From Acanthosoma haemorrhoidale (taxonomy: Eukaryota > Arthropoda > Insecta > Hemiptera > Acanthosomatidae): a DNA stretch of 64,000 bases. The stretch covers positions 100,399,189 to 100,463,188 of the forward strand of contig OV884009.1 in assembly GCA_930367205.1 (NCBI GenBank). The letters are read 5' to 3'. The notes beneath the pieces are model-generated. The model was not told the origin of the DNA, searched no databases, and worked only from the letters and a program-made list of their open reading frames with translations. Below are positions 11,011 to 22,177 of this stretch, piece by piece (the first letter of the stretch is position 1; every line of letters begins with the position of its first letter). Both the position numbers and the translations under genes were made by a program.

Positions 11011-13771
11011 CATAAGAAGTATTGATTTAATGAATAAATGTATTTATTGTGCTATAGATTTATATGTAGAAACAATTTTTCTATTTTTTTTAAATTTTGA
11101 AGCTTTGTTACTGTAAATGTTGATATTTATGGTATTTTTACCACATTGTAAATATGTAAGAAGGTCACTAAGATGGTGGTTATAACAGAAATAAATTTTT
11201 TTATTATTTATATAGTTTATGCTGGAAATACTTCTGCCTCCTTTTTATTGCTCCTTTTTTTGAAGATGGCTATTAAGATGTTTTCAACTTCTGAAACTTT
11301 CTATTACAAACCTAGAGAAAAACTATATATTAATGAATACTTAATATTGATTTGAAAAAGTATCAATTCAAAATAATATGCTATTTGATTAAGTAAGGTG
11401 TACCTAGATATGCTTCTATAATTCCCTACATACTAAATATGGAAGAGATTGGGGTCTGATGTGTAAATGGATGCAATGATAATGCTGCACTTCATTTGTT
11501 TCATCAGATTAATAGTTCTTTCGGTGGCCACCTACCTTCAAACCATCTGAAGGATCAACAAGGTGTGAGTGTTACAGGGCTCTATTAGCAGCAACATCTA
11601 GTTGTTTGTCAAATAACACTTGAACTGAACTCATTGAAATAGGAGACCACCAACAATGGCAGTGCTTGCTTTAACTTAAGCTACTCAGGGTTAACATTAC
11701 ATGGAAAACTGGGTCTGGAGGATTATTTTTTTGCTGCTACATGCCCACAAAAGAACCTTTGGAAATGATTGGTTGATTTCTGTAATTTGTTGTGCCACAA
11801 AGGCTTTTTAAGCCTTTAACTGCATGAAACCATTTTAGGCCACTAAAGTGCCCTCAGTGCACAAAGCGACTTATTGGCTTTAAAAGGAGCATTCTTTTGA
11901 GTAAATGGCAAACTTTTAACTGTCCTTGGCCCTGATAGATGCCTTCTGCTGTACGATCTGCTTTCTCATGTATGTCAGGAGGGAAGGGCGCACTTTGAAC
12001 CCCTGTCAACGTTTTTGACCAATGTCATACCTGTTCCTGTCCCTTGCACATCATAGAGGACATGGTCGTCATAATGTTTTTATTATAAAACCAAAGTAAA
12101 AATGTAATACAATATTTTTTTTCATTTATGACAAACAAAGATATGAAACTTTGCAAATAATTTTTAAAAAATACACAAATAATGAAGAAAAGTATTGCAT
12201 TGTAACACTCATAAGCCGGACCTGGAATCCCGAGCACAGGGGCTTGGTCCCACTCAACACTGGCATGCGGTTACAGGGGTAATAAATAGAGCTCCATGCC
12301 CAACCAAGATAAGACAATGCTCCAATTAGACCTAAGTGAGATTATGGTGCTCCTAACATAGTCTAAGGGTAGTCAAAGTAAAAAAGCCGCTCAAATTTGC
12401 ATAAATGGAATCAACAGAAGTTAACAAATTTCTGTGGGACAACTGACCTTCTGAGGTCCCTACTGTGAGTGATAGCTTGTAGAACATGGTAAAGATAAAG
12501 TCAGAGTATAAGGACCTGATTATTTCCCCTTAATATAGATTGCTAGGAAATTAAGAGTTTGGTTCTTCCGGTCGAAATGACTGAATCCACAGGTCACTTA
12601 GACCCAAATATCCAAGATAGTATAGTCAGAAAACTTGGTTTGTTGGGCTTAAGGGTAAACATAGGGACTAATTGTGATTAAAAAACAGAATAGATTCCAC
12701 GATATCCAAGAATAGATAGCAGATAGAATAGATTCCACAGCTTAAAATCTTCAGAAAACTAGGCAGATAATAGCCCACAAACCTTGTTCAACCACAATGC
12801 TTGAAAACACCTGATCATCCAGTCAATTACAACTGCAGGATACATAAACTCTTCTGAGTTTTGTGAATTTCTAGATACCACTACTGTCACAAGCTTTCTC
12901 TGAAGCAATATTCACTGTGCACAAATATGTACCGAACAATACATAACAAGAAAAATCACTTTAATCCGTGTAGGAATGAAGTGATATAGCATTTTAAATT
13001 AAATAGTTGTATTATTGCTGTACTTAACGAGAGGGAAAGAGTGGTGAAATAGGAAGTATCTATAAACAAAATTGGTAAGTGTGATATGGTTTCCTGGGAC
13101 ATGGCCTGTTCAACACCTGCACTGGGTATGTTTGGGTTAAGATATAATAATGGAAAGTTTGTGGGAAAATGATTAAACATAAATAGATGACACATTTTGT
13201 TGCTGTAAATTTTTAAGATTTTCTATTCACAAATTAGAAGCTATTTATATGTCAAAAAAGAGATGTGAAATGACCGTTGTGGTTTAAAAAATGAATGAAA
13301 TATTATTTGTAATAAATATAGTGTAGTTTCAATAAGTACACAGAAGTTGCCATCACATAAATAGAAGCTTGAGACCTCCAATAAATGGCAAACTCTGTTT
13401 TCACTCTGTGCTCTACTTCTCTTCTATCCACATGACCCCTATATTTCAATAATGTCAATCATTAAGGTTATTGTCTTTTTTATCTTAGGTATCCAATAAA
13501 GCCCTTTGTTAATTCTCAAAAATGTTTTTAATTTTAATGAAATCATTTTTTGTTTCATATTTATAGTTAAATTAATTTGGTAAGCTTTTCTTAACATTAA
13601 ATTTTTTATCGCAAATATTTAACCTTTTTGGTTTTATTGAGAACTATGAGTCATATAATAATTATTGAAATGGATTAGTTTGATGTGAAGGAATATGTTA
13701 GATTTTCAAGGTAGTTTAAGAATGTTTTTTAACAAAAATAAAAATTTGAGTTAGGTATAAATGTTCAATAA
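11011..13771. other. Intergenic DNA, no gene recognised
   Basis: No protein-like frame was identified. The block at about 11500-12800 is less A+T-rich and has the look of an old repeat, with AGAATAGATTCCAC present twice near 12688 and 12728. No family could be assigned. Confidence 0.4.
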
Positions 13772-16700
13772 TAGTTCAAGAATGTAGGGTATATTAAGAT
13801 TGTTATGAAGGGTTTTGTTTCTGACGTAATTAAGGGCATTAACTATTGTTCTCAGGAAGTTGGATTGAAAGGATTGGTTACGCTTAATATTTGAATTTTT
13901 TGCTGTCCCCCATAGCTGTATTCTGTATGTTCAGATTGGCTTAAGTATCACTTTGTAGATAAATAATTTATTTTCTATTGAGAAATCGGATGTCCTTCGA
14001 AGGACAGAGTAGTCTGCACAGTTGTTCAAATCATTAGTTTAATTCTTGTCCTTTTAGCCTCGTGTGTGGGTTCCATATCAGCCTTTTGTTTATATGGAAG
14101 CCTATATAATCGTTCTCTCTCGGATATAGTAAGAGGAATGGAATTAAAAAATCTAGCGGACAGGACTTGCAGCAGAGGGTAAAGGTATGTGGGAACATTT
14201 TACTTCATTAACTTTGATCCACCATTGGATGTACCAATACTCAATCTCATCAAGGTGTTTTTGAAAGTTATGGGATTCTATATCGGGGTTTAGATGGGGT
14301 GACAGGACTGCAAATGTTGCCAAGAAGGTATTGTGGGGGTAGAAGGAACATCAGTGGTGTATAGTTTATAGAGAATGGGAACCAGGACACTGCTCTGTGG
14401 AACTCCTGCTTTTATGGGGTAGTAGTTAGAATATTCTAAACCACATCGGGCTGGGAAGAAGTGGTTAGAAAGGTATGCCTGTAGGATGAGGAAAAGGATT
14501 TGTGGTTGTATATTTGTGGTAATTATCTATTGAGCTTGTAAAGAAAACCTGCGTCCCAAACCCTGTGAAAAGCTTGAGCTATGTCCAGAAAGGCACCAAT
14601 GCAATACTGTTTGATTTCAAGGGCTAAGAATACGTGGTCAACAACGCGAAGGCCTGGTCCAAAAAAAGTTTTTGGATTCACCAATTGAAAGAATACGTTT
14701 TAATAGGAGTTTTAAAATATTCTTAACCACAGTGGACTTGGAAGAAGCGGTTTGAAAGGTAGGACTGTAGGATTAGAAAAAAGGTTTGTGGTAAATATAT
14801 TTTGAACTTGTGAAGCAAACCTACGTGCAAAAGCTTGAGCTATGTCCAGAAAGGCAGCAGTGCAATACTATTTGGTTTCAAGGGCTGAGGATATGTGATC
14901 AACAATGGGAAGACCTTGTTGAGCAGTGGAATTTCGTAGACAGAAACCAAACTGGTGAGTAGGAAAAAGGTTTTTGGATTCAACAATTGGAAGTAGACGT
15001 TTTAATAGGAGTTTTTCAAATATTTTTGAGAGGATAGGGAGTAGGCTAATTGGACAGTAAGATGAGGTGTCATTGGGAGTGTAGTGTAGAGCTAAATATA
15101 TGTAAATTACCCTACACTCTGGTTCATAATGTATTATAATAGAAATGCAAATCTGTGTAACTTCTGGTAATAGTTCATAGAGGGATCGGCAGAGATAAAC
15201 ATGTAACATCGAGGGTACGGCAATAAAACCTAGGGTAGGTCACACCGCCCCTTAGAATAGACCTTCAGTCACGTTCCCGTGGTCATAAAATCATGCTAGG
15301 AACAGTTTAGTCACGTAACTCGGGAGGCGGGACATCATAAAGCACACCCTTTTGGACCAACGGGATAATAAAACAGACCACCTGCAGACAGACTCCGCCT
15401 TCCACGAGGGAGGGGGGTACAATATTTATATCGGTAAGTTTCGCCCTGAAGAAGCACTCTGTTTCTTAGCCCCTACAGCCGCTTACTAGTCGCGTTACGA
15501 CCAGGGCCTCGGGGCCCTGGGAGTAAGCCCACTCAACCTTCCGCTAGTCTACTCTCTCTATGTCTACTACCTCTACGACGGCACTTTGCCTCACAGCCTC
15601 TAGCAGACCTCTGACGACTTGTACCTATTACGCTGCCGATCTCTCGCTCGAACTCTGAAAACTGGTCTTATTCTTTATGAACCTCTACACCTCATCCTGA
15701 ACACAGTGTGTTGTCGGGTCACATCCCTATCAATAAATGGAGGCAGATATTAACGCCTACATGGAACATGGTCCATGTTATTAACTACAACAATCCGCAC
15801 TTGTCACCAGGGCTAGAGTGATCAGGCACTCCCCTAGTGACGCCCTCCCGACAATTGTTGACCTCCGACAATTGGTGACCCTCGACGTGCACAAGAAGCC
15901 CCAATGTTGATGCTTCGCTCTAAAGTCCCCACCCACAAGGAAACAGTGTCTGATGGAGACTAGAAAGGAGATGAATTGGAAATCGGGAATGGATTTATTA
16001 GGAGGGCAGATGCGAGAGTGAGGAGGAAAGTGAAGGTGCTGATTGGCACTGCAGTGTTCTGAAGGAAATCATATGCTACCAAAGGAACTATGTAATGGGA
16101 AATGGAGTTACGGAGAATGACCTGCATGTGCTCATCCATTTGGGCAATTAATTCGATAAGTCTGGTACTGTTGAACTGTAAATGGTCCCTTTACTCGTAA
16201 GTCTTGTTTAGTAATGAGAGCTATGTTGTGTTGTTCTTGTCATGGAGTAGTGCTGTCAGTTCGTTAGTGTGGGCGCGACCACCATTCCCATTCCAAAAAG
16301 GAGAATGGATAAGGACTTGCAAGGATCTACTTATGGACTTTGTTTAACGGGGATAAGGTAGGAGACAAGATTTGTAAGAAGTGAGTAAATGAGAGGGGTA
16401 ATTAGGGTTCTAAACTCTGTAAGGAATGAGGCTAATAGGCTAGTGAAATCTGAAGAGCTTGAAGGTGGAGGGATATGCAAAATGTGTGGTTGAGGATGGG
16501 ATTGGGTTTGCTGGTTGCCAGGATGAACGGAATGGTGGGGAAGAGGAACTTTTGGACGAGGAGTGGGCAGTGCCTGTGACTGCTCTCTGTTTCGGACTAC
16601 ATCGGCAAAAGATATAGAAGGCCTCAAATTTCTTGCTGGGCCACCTCTTGAGCTGCCTGTGGCTAGCTTCTCCTCATCTGGCCAACGACGTTGTTCGTTC

Positions 16701-16917
16701 CTGGACTTCAGTACTCTATAAGCCTCGCAGACCTTATAGTTGGCTGGATGCAGGCGATTTCAGGGTCTTCTTGCACAATTCACTCTTGTGCTGCCCACTG
16801 GACTTTACACACCTGGCCGGGTGGTGACAGTACGTTGTGGTGTGCCCATGTGGCTGACAGTTATGATACTAGACGATGTCGCGTTTGGGGTACGGTTTTT
16901 CGACCTGTATAATACAG
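13772..16917 (-). mobile_element. Jockey-type LINE family A, copy 2 (composite)
   Basis: The minus strand carries family A sequence from its 3' region (13772) to the ORF1 zinc-knuckle region (about 16633-16917). The RT segment occurs twice: 13772-14715 and again from 14719. The second copy includes KRLLPIVESKNLFPTHQFGF and SSYCPISLLPILSKIFEKLL. So two copies, or a duplicated one, are joined here. The minus strand of 16331-16627 encodes ORF1 sequence, including PSISFADVVRNREQSQALP. Endonuclease sequence lies at about 15894-16300. An unrelated LTR-like block (15202-15870) interrupts the element. The last 3' UTR portion present in copy 1 is absent. It has multiple stops and is dead. Confidence 0.72.
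15202..15893 (+). mobile_element. LTR plus PBS remnant inside LINE copy 2
   Basis: This block is absent from other family A copies. It starts TGTAACATCGAGGG and has a TATA-like ATATTTATA near 15423, an AATAAA near 15732, and an end in ...CGACA at 15870. The next bases, ATTGGTGACCCTCGACGTG, look like a primer-binding site of insect gypsy or BEL elements. The stretch just before 15202 is purine-rich. LINE endonuclease sequence resumes at about 15894. No second copy of this LTR is in the window, so the boundaries are estimates. Confidence 0.42.
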
Positions 16918-18100
16918 GTGGGTTTCGTAAAAAGAATTACTAATTTTCAGGACGCATGAACTTAATTAATAATGTATATTACCTATGTTATAAACAGAAC
17001 CAATAATGAACATGTAATTTTATTGCTTATAATATTTTCTTCATAGCAACAAGTTACATAACAAACTGGCTGTAGTAAACAACTGATAGATGACCCGCAT
17101 GTGTCTTTGCTTTAGGATTTGTTGTAGGTATGGGTATGGTTGTATCAATCAGGTACTGAAAACTTTCCAGTGCTTTTAATCCAGCAGGGTGGAGACTGCT
17201 CCAACTCAATTCCAGCAGTCATTGATGCTGGGTGAGAAAGTAGCAGATAGTGGATCAAGATCCACTCAATGACTCTTCAAGTACCACCCCCCCCCCCCCC
17301 CGACTGCAGGGGTATTTTGGAATATCCCGAATCCTCGCCTCCTCTGTAGCCGGAAGGTGACAATACTGTGGGCATATTGGTGGGATCCTTGGGCCATGTT
17401 CTGTATATATGCCTATATTGTATGAATATATGTATATTGTAAATATGGTATATTGCTATATTGTATCTTAATTATATATCTTTATCCCATTCTAGGATAG
17501 ATTGTAATTTTATTCAAATAAACATTTATTTTGAACTCTGTATTTTTGGTAGTTCAAGCTTCGGTCATTCAAGAGCTAAATTAACCAATACATAAAAATA
17601 CCTGTTATGGACTAAAATGTTTTTTTTTTTTAATTCTTACTAAGACATATAACGAAATAAATGACGTAGAAAATTAAGGAACAAAATCAAGAGACTGTTG
17701 GGTGTGGGCATATAAGTTATTAAATGATTGAAAAACTTGATATTTTTTTTTAATATAATCTTGATCACTGCCGAAAATTGCTTGAAAAATAAATGTAAAT
17801 AGCTAAAATATTGCCAAAAAACCCCCACTAAAATCGATTCGGACGATTATAATTACTTGGTTTCTATTGACACTTCTCAAGACTTAAATTTTTTGTATAT
17901 ATTTAAATTTATTTTTGATTTAACGTCTTAAAGTGCACTTCAACACTTGTTTGAAAATTTATTTAGCTATTTATTATTTATCCGGGTTTTATTTAATTTT
18001 TATTTGGCTATAAAGAATTGCCATGAGCTATATTTGTCAAGTAAGCATTTCTAGGGAAGATAAAGCAATGTTCCACTTAAAGTTCTGCAATTTAAATGTC
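16918..18100. other. Intergenic DNA, no gene recognised
   Basis: A+T-rich flanks surround a G/C-richer block near 17150-17400 that includes a C-homopolymer at about 17286-17301. The stretch from 17504 resembles a LINE tail (GATTGTAATTTTATTCAAATAAA), but no coding part was found with it. Confidence 0.35.
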
Positions 18101-18590
18101 GATAATATCGCCATACTCCGGTAATCGAAAAAGCCTTGGCTCTGCCCGGATCGTGTGGCGCCCAGAGAGACTTCCCACACGGAGAAGCCGGTCTGCTCTG
18201 CTCTGACAGAATCTGCAGGTGCCACTGTTCTTCGAATGGGGAATAAATTGTCGTCGATTCTCGCAGTGGTGGGAATCTGAAGGAGACCCTAAGCAAGGAG
18301 GGTTTGGAGGATCGGAACGGCTAAAGAGGATGGAGGAGCAGGTAGAGACTTTGGTAAGGAATAATGAGGGCCTAAAATCTGAGTTGACCAATTTTCGGAC
18401 CAAGCCTGGGTAGTCACATGCGGTGGTTGTGACCAGCCTTGGCGTAAAGCTTTCCGCTGACGAACTGTACACGGTCTAAAAGAGACAACGGGATGACGAC
18501 CTCCGAACGCAGTGAACACTGGGGACCCTAGCAACCTAGCTTCCACCAGGCAGTCCGGGATGAGTTGGTCCACCAGTGATAACCATTGAC
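18100..18590. other. G/C-richer unassigned block with a coiled-coil-like frame
   Basis: Both strands have frames of 60-126 codons, none matching a family I recognise. On the plus strand a stretch starting at about 18330 reads RMEEQVETLVRNNEGLKSEL, which has coiled-coil character, and it lies upstream of a plus-strand LINE 3' end. It could be the ORF1 of that LINE or an unrelated remnant. Confidence 0.3.
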
Positions 18591-19175
18591 CAAAACCTCT
18601 CTTGGAACCAACATATCTCCCTAATTTCCAGTCGGTCAATAAGTGAAACTATTCCATCGATCTCGTCATCTGCTCCCCCAGCCTACATCAACTCTTTGTA
18701 TCAACCCTAATTTTTTCGCACTTTGACTATGACTGTGTTGTGTATGGGGGTCTCTCGGTGGGACTCGAGGGCAAGTTGAAGCGAATCATGAATTGCTTCG
18801 TTTTTCGTTGGGACTTCACGGGGCTCCCATGTCTCTTACCTTGACGCCAATTTAGGGTGGCCCTCTCCCTCCTTTCGTGTACAATATATCCTCAAAGGAT
18901 TCCTTTTTCAGGCAGTTAATTCGCACCACCCTCCTTATATATAGAATATTCTACAGTTCAAATCCTCAGTCCACTTCCGGAACACAAGATCTCGTCTCTC
19001 TGACTATACCCATGCCCACAAAACTGCAGCATTTGATCGGTCCTTCTTTGCTCGCTCTATTACCCTCTGGAATTCTCTATCTCCTAATATCCGTCAGACT
19101 TTATCCTTACGATCTTTCAAAGCTCTCCTGCTATTACAACACCTCCTCATCACCCAATAAGACGCTGATTAGTCT
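18590..19175 (+). pseudogene. LINE RT C-terminal end, family D (frameshifted)
   Basis: Pieces in different frames follow the order of a LINE polyprotein C-terminus. DQNLSWNQHISLISSRS comes first, then FDYDCVVYGGLSVGLEGKL with KRIMN (about 18723-18800). A final segment, THAHKTAAFDRSFFARSITL followed by WNSLSPNIRQTLS, ends at a TAA near 19158. Such thumb-region motifs (YG.L...L, RSF..R...LWNSLP) are typical of LINE reverse transcriptases. At least two frameshifts are needed to link them. It is unrelated in sequence to families A-C. Confidence 0.65.
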
Positions 19176-19421
19176 GGGAACGATTCATTCATTTATTATA
19201 CTATATTTTCTGACTTTTATTTTTGTGTACGCGAATAAATTAGCTGTGAGATCACCAATATTCAATTTTAGGTCAGAATTAGAACGAACGAGTTTCTCTG
19301 ATAGAGAACCAACAGTGGACTGTAATATCAAATAACGACGACAAATACTGAAATCGAGTAAAACATAACAACTAATTATATTAATAATCAATAAATTAGA
19401 TTCGAAAAAAATCCAACTTAC

Positions 19422-19667
19422 CATCAATGGCAGAATCCCGTCGCCGCTGACCCGTCTCTCTGTAAGGAAAAAGGGGTGGTTTTCGGGATCGGATAGATCG
19501 AAATTGAAAAGGAAAATTTTAGGAATCAATCCCCTTTTACCTGTCCGGCGATCGGTCCAGCCTCGGGTAGTAGCTTCTGGCCTAATGGATGGTTTCTGAC
19601 AGTTTTCCTCGATTTCAGGCGAAGGATACAACAAAACTTCCGACCATGTATCTGTTATGACTATCAT
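19422..19667 (-). other. Candidate minus-strand exon pair
   Basis: On the minus strand an open stretch (19667 down to 19541) ends GGACAG before GTAAAA. An 81-bp gap follows that ends in a strong CCCCTTTTTCCTTACAG acceptor. A 38-bp exon candidate (19459 down to 19422) then ends before GTAAGT. The frame stays open across the junction. The protein is not recognised. It could be 5' exons of a host gene running to lower coordinates, or chance. Confidence 0.3.
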
Positions 19668-20040
19668 CAGATTACCACAGATAACCTAGGATTCGACAAA
19701 TTAATCGCATAAGTTAATCTCGACAATCGACAAATTCTGATGTTACTCCAACTAAGCTACGATCAGAAGTGTCTGGTTTCGACAAAACCCCAGACCGGTG
19801 TCCATCGCACGAAGTCCCTGCTGTATCTCATAGGTAGCAGTAGCAGCGATAGTCAACGAAATGAAATTCTTCTTATCATTTGAGTGTTTTTCAATAGAGC
19901 CTTGTATTCTATATTGCTCAACCAAATTTTGTTATTAAATTCCAGATTGGCTCAAACAATTTTCGTATTTAATTGTTTCCTATGTATAGGTAGATGTTGG
20001 GTGCAAACTTGTATGCCACTTTTTTTGTTTATTACACCAC

Positions 20041-20130
20041 CAATCATTATTTTGATAAAATTACAATCTGCCTTATTAGGCAATAAGTATTAGTGATCAA
20101 TGTTCTCATTCATACCATATTTACAATCCG
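20041..20130 (-). repeat. Solo 3' tail of LINE family A
   Basis: ATAAAATTACAATCTGCCTT and the following 70 bases match the terminal 3' UTR of copy 1 (about 620-715) and copy 3. No upstream LINE part follows, so this is a severely truncated insertion or remnant. Confidence 0.6.
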
Positions 20131-20654
20131 GTTTTATCGGAACATTAATGTTATTCATAGAGGACTTGTCCCGGAGTAATTTTTTCTCTCTATTTTATGC
20201 TATTCTAAACTACGATTTAGTGTCATTAATAAGTTGGTATTCAAAAAAATAAAGATGGTTTTATAATTTTGAGTCTGATTTCAAATTTGTCTTCTTTGTG
20301 TTATAACGTTTTGATTAACACTGTGTAATTTATGTTTTTAAACCACAATTATAAAAAGTCATTACTACTGTCATTATCATCGTGTTTTTAACATTAACTT
20401 AACCAGAGTTTTTTTTTTTTTGATATTCTCGTGGTAGTACAATTTGAAGCCAGGACGATGTTAAAAATAAGATATTTGTGTTTTTTGATCGAATAAATTT
20501 ATACAAAGGCTGAAAAATTAAAACTGTCAATCAAATTGTCTTCAGTACCACAGTTTCATACAGAGGGATGATATTTCGCAAGGAAGTAATATATAATATC
20601 CCATAGATTCTAAAAATATGTAATAAATTACTTTTAATCAAAAAGTAAGTATTT

Positions 20655-20656
<2 letters not shown>
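20131..20656. other. A+T-rich flank of the gypsy insertion
   Basis: No gene or repeat is recognised here. It runs into the (TA)n tract that received the gypsy element. Confidence 0.5.

Positions 20657-20710
<54 letters not shown>
20657..20710. repeat. (TA)n microsatellite, left side of insertion
   Basis: 27 TA units directly abut the 5' LTR. The tract resumes at 26038-26079 after the 3' LTR, so the element landed inside one (TA)n array. Confidence 0.95.
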
Positions 20711-20712
<2 letters not shown>

Positions 20713-20890
20713 TTAAGTCCAGGCGCCGCTAGTGCCCAGCCTTAATCCCCAAACATATGTTATCTGTATATGTTTACAGGTAATACCTATAGATAGAGGT
20801 ATCTTGGTCTAAATAAAGCAGTCTTGTTATAACGTTCTACGTGTTCTTATTACCAACCTTTCTTAGCTTGTAATTCAATAAACATTAACT
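20711..20890 (+). repeat. Gypsy 5' LTR
   Basis: 180 bp from AGTTAAGTCC to AACATTAACT. AATAAA motifs occur at 20812-20817 and 20877-20882. By eye it is identical at every position to the 3' LTR. Confidence 0.96.
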
Positions 20891-20907
20891 GGTGCCGAAA
20901 CCCGGGA
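20890..20907 (+). other. Primer-binding site, complementary to tRNA-Phe
   Basis: TGGTGCCGAAACCCGGGA is the exact reverse complement of the last 18 nt of animal tRNA-Phe(GAA) including CCA, as I know that tRNA (acceptor stem GCCGAAA, T-arm ending CCCGGG). The first T is also the last base of the LTR. Confidence 0.8.
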
Positions 20908-20986
20908 ACCGTGGAGAAAGAGAGTTATCGAGTGCGAGCGTAATTTTTTTTTGTTTTTTTTTTCTTCTATACGCGAAAGAGAGAAG

Positions 20987-22177
20987 ATGACTGAAGGAGG
21001 AGTTTTGAGACAGCCCGTCTTGAATCTCGTAGAGGGAGCAGATATTAGAAGAGTGGGAACTATGCCAGAAGTTCATGCCACGGCGCTCGCGCTGATGAGG
21101 GTAAAAGCGATGAATACCCAGGATCTGAGTAAGGCTGTTGCGGAGCTGGAGAGATTCACTGGGGAACTGGGTGAGCTGAACCATTTCCTAAAAGGAGGAG
21201 ACCGTCTCACAGCTTTAATTGGAGCTAAAGCAGAAGAAAATTTAATAGATCCCAGAGACGCGGAATCGTTGAAGGCGGCCCTGATATGTCGGGTCAAGAG
21301 AAGTATACTGAATCAAATTCAGGCAGATGAAGAAACCCCGTGGGAATTAATTAAGATGAGATTGAAGAAGGCGTACGGAGGAGGACGATGGACTCCCGAG
21401 GAGGACATATTCCGAATGTTTAGGGAGACAAAGTCCCCAAGACAAAGTAACGGGCAATATGCTGCGGGGTTAGTAGTCCGTTTCAATAAGATAACGGATA
21501 AGATGAGAGAGTCGATTAGCGTAGAAGAGGTGGAGGGTAGAATGGGATTCTTATCCACAATTCTAAAAGTGCAACAGGCCAAGGAGACAGGAAGAAAGGA
21601 AGGATTCTCTGATGAGCGCTCGTTCTCGGAGTGTGCACAATCAATGATCGACACTAGTGCCAAGGAGGAAGAAGTGAGGGTGCAAGACGTCGACAATGAG
21701 TGGAGCCGAGTTGCATACAAAAGAACCCGGACCCTGAAACCAACCTGGAGGAGACCAGAAACGTCCGTTATTGGCAGAGACAAGGGAACGACAGGAGAAA
21801 GAAGATTTAGAGGAACGAGACCGAGGTATGCCCCGCCCAGGGAAGAAAGAAAATGCCACGGATGTAGGAAGGCAGGACATTTAGTGGCACAGTGTCCTCG
21901 AACAAAATGTTTTGAGTGTGGCGAGGAAGGACACATCGCGAGGCATTGCCCGTATATCTTCCGGAGGAGAGAATACCAACGACCAGAACCAATGGAGGTA
22001 AACACTCAAGAAGTAAGAGAGAGACGGAGCATGACACATGGGGAGAGTGGATCATCAGAAGATGAGTCATCAGGGACTTCGGGAACTGAAGGAGAAGAAG
22101 CGAGGCGCAGCAGAAACAGGAGACAGACAGGGCAGAAGGTCGAGTCACGTAGATGGGAGCAACGTGATGAAGCCTGA
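20987..22177 (+). CDS. gag: Gypsy gag protein
   Basis: This 396-residue frame begins at the first ATG after the primer-binding site (GAGAAGATGACTG). An upstream TTG in the same frame is not a likely start. The N-terminal half is an alpha-helical capsid-type region (for example TPWELIKMRLKKAYGG, IFRMFRETKSPRQSNGQY). Near the C-terminus are two CCHC zinc knuckles: CHGCRKAGHLVAQC (about 21854-21895) and CFECGEEGHIARHC (about 21909-21950). Such knuckles bind the element's RNA in the particle. An arginine- and acid-rich tail follows. The frame is intact and ends at TGA 22175-22177. The pol frame continues in the same phase directly after this stop. Confidence 0.92.
   Translation: MTEGGVLRQPVLNLVEGADIRRVGTMPEVHATALALMRVKAMNTQDLSKAVAELERFTGELGELNHFLKGGDRLTALIGAKAEENLIDPRDAESLKAALICRVKRSILNQIQADEETPWELIKMRLKKAYGGGRWTPEEDIFRMFRETKSPRQSNGQYAAGLVVRFNKITDKMRESISVEEVEGRMGFLSTILKVQQAKETGRKEGFSDERSFSECAQSMIDTSAKEEEVRVQDVDNEWSRVAYKRTRTLKPTWRRPETSVIGRDKGTTGERRFRGTRPRYAPPREERKCHGCRKAGHLVAQCPRTKCFECGEEGHIARHCPYIFRRREYQRPEPMEVNTQEVRERRSMTHGESGSSEDESSGTSGTEGEEARRSRNRRQTGQKVESRRWEQRDEA

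Noticed and set aside
17504..17545. LINE family A tail on the plus strand
   Set aside because: Only about 25 bases resemble the tail and no LINE sequence precedes it.
18877..19335. 152-codon hydrophobic plus-strand frame
   Set aside because: A different frame of the same DNA gives clear LINE C-terminal motifs; this one is a shadow plus A+T-rich extension.
21319..22005. 228-codon minus-strand frame opposite gag
   Set aside because: Shadow of the gag frame. Its composition is explained by the complementary strand and no family is recognised.
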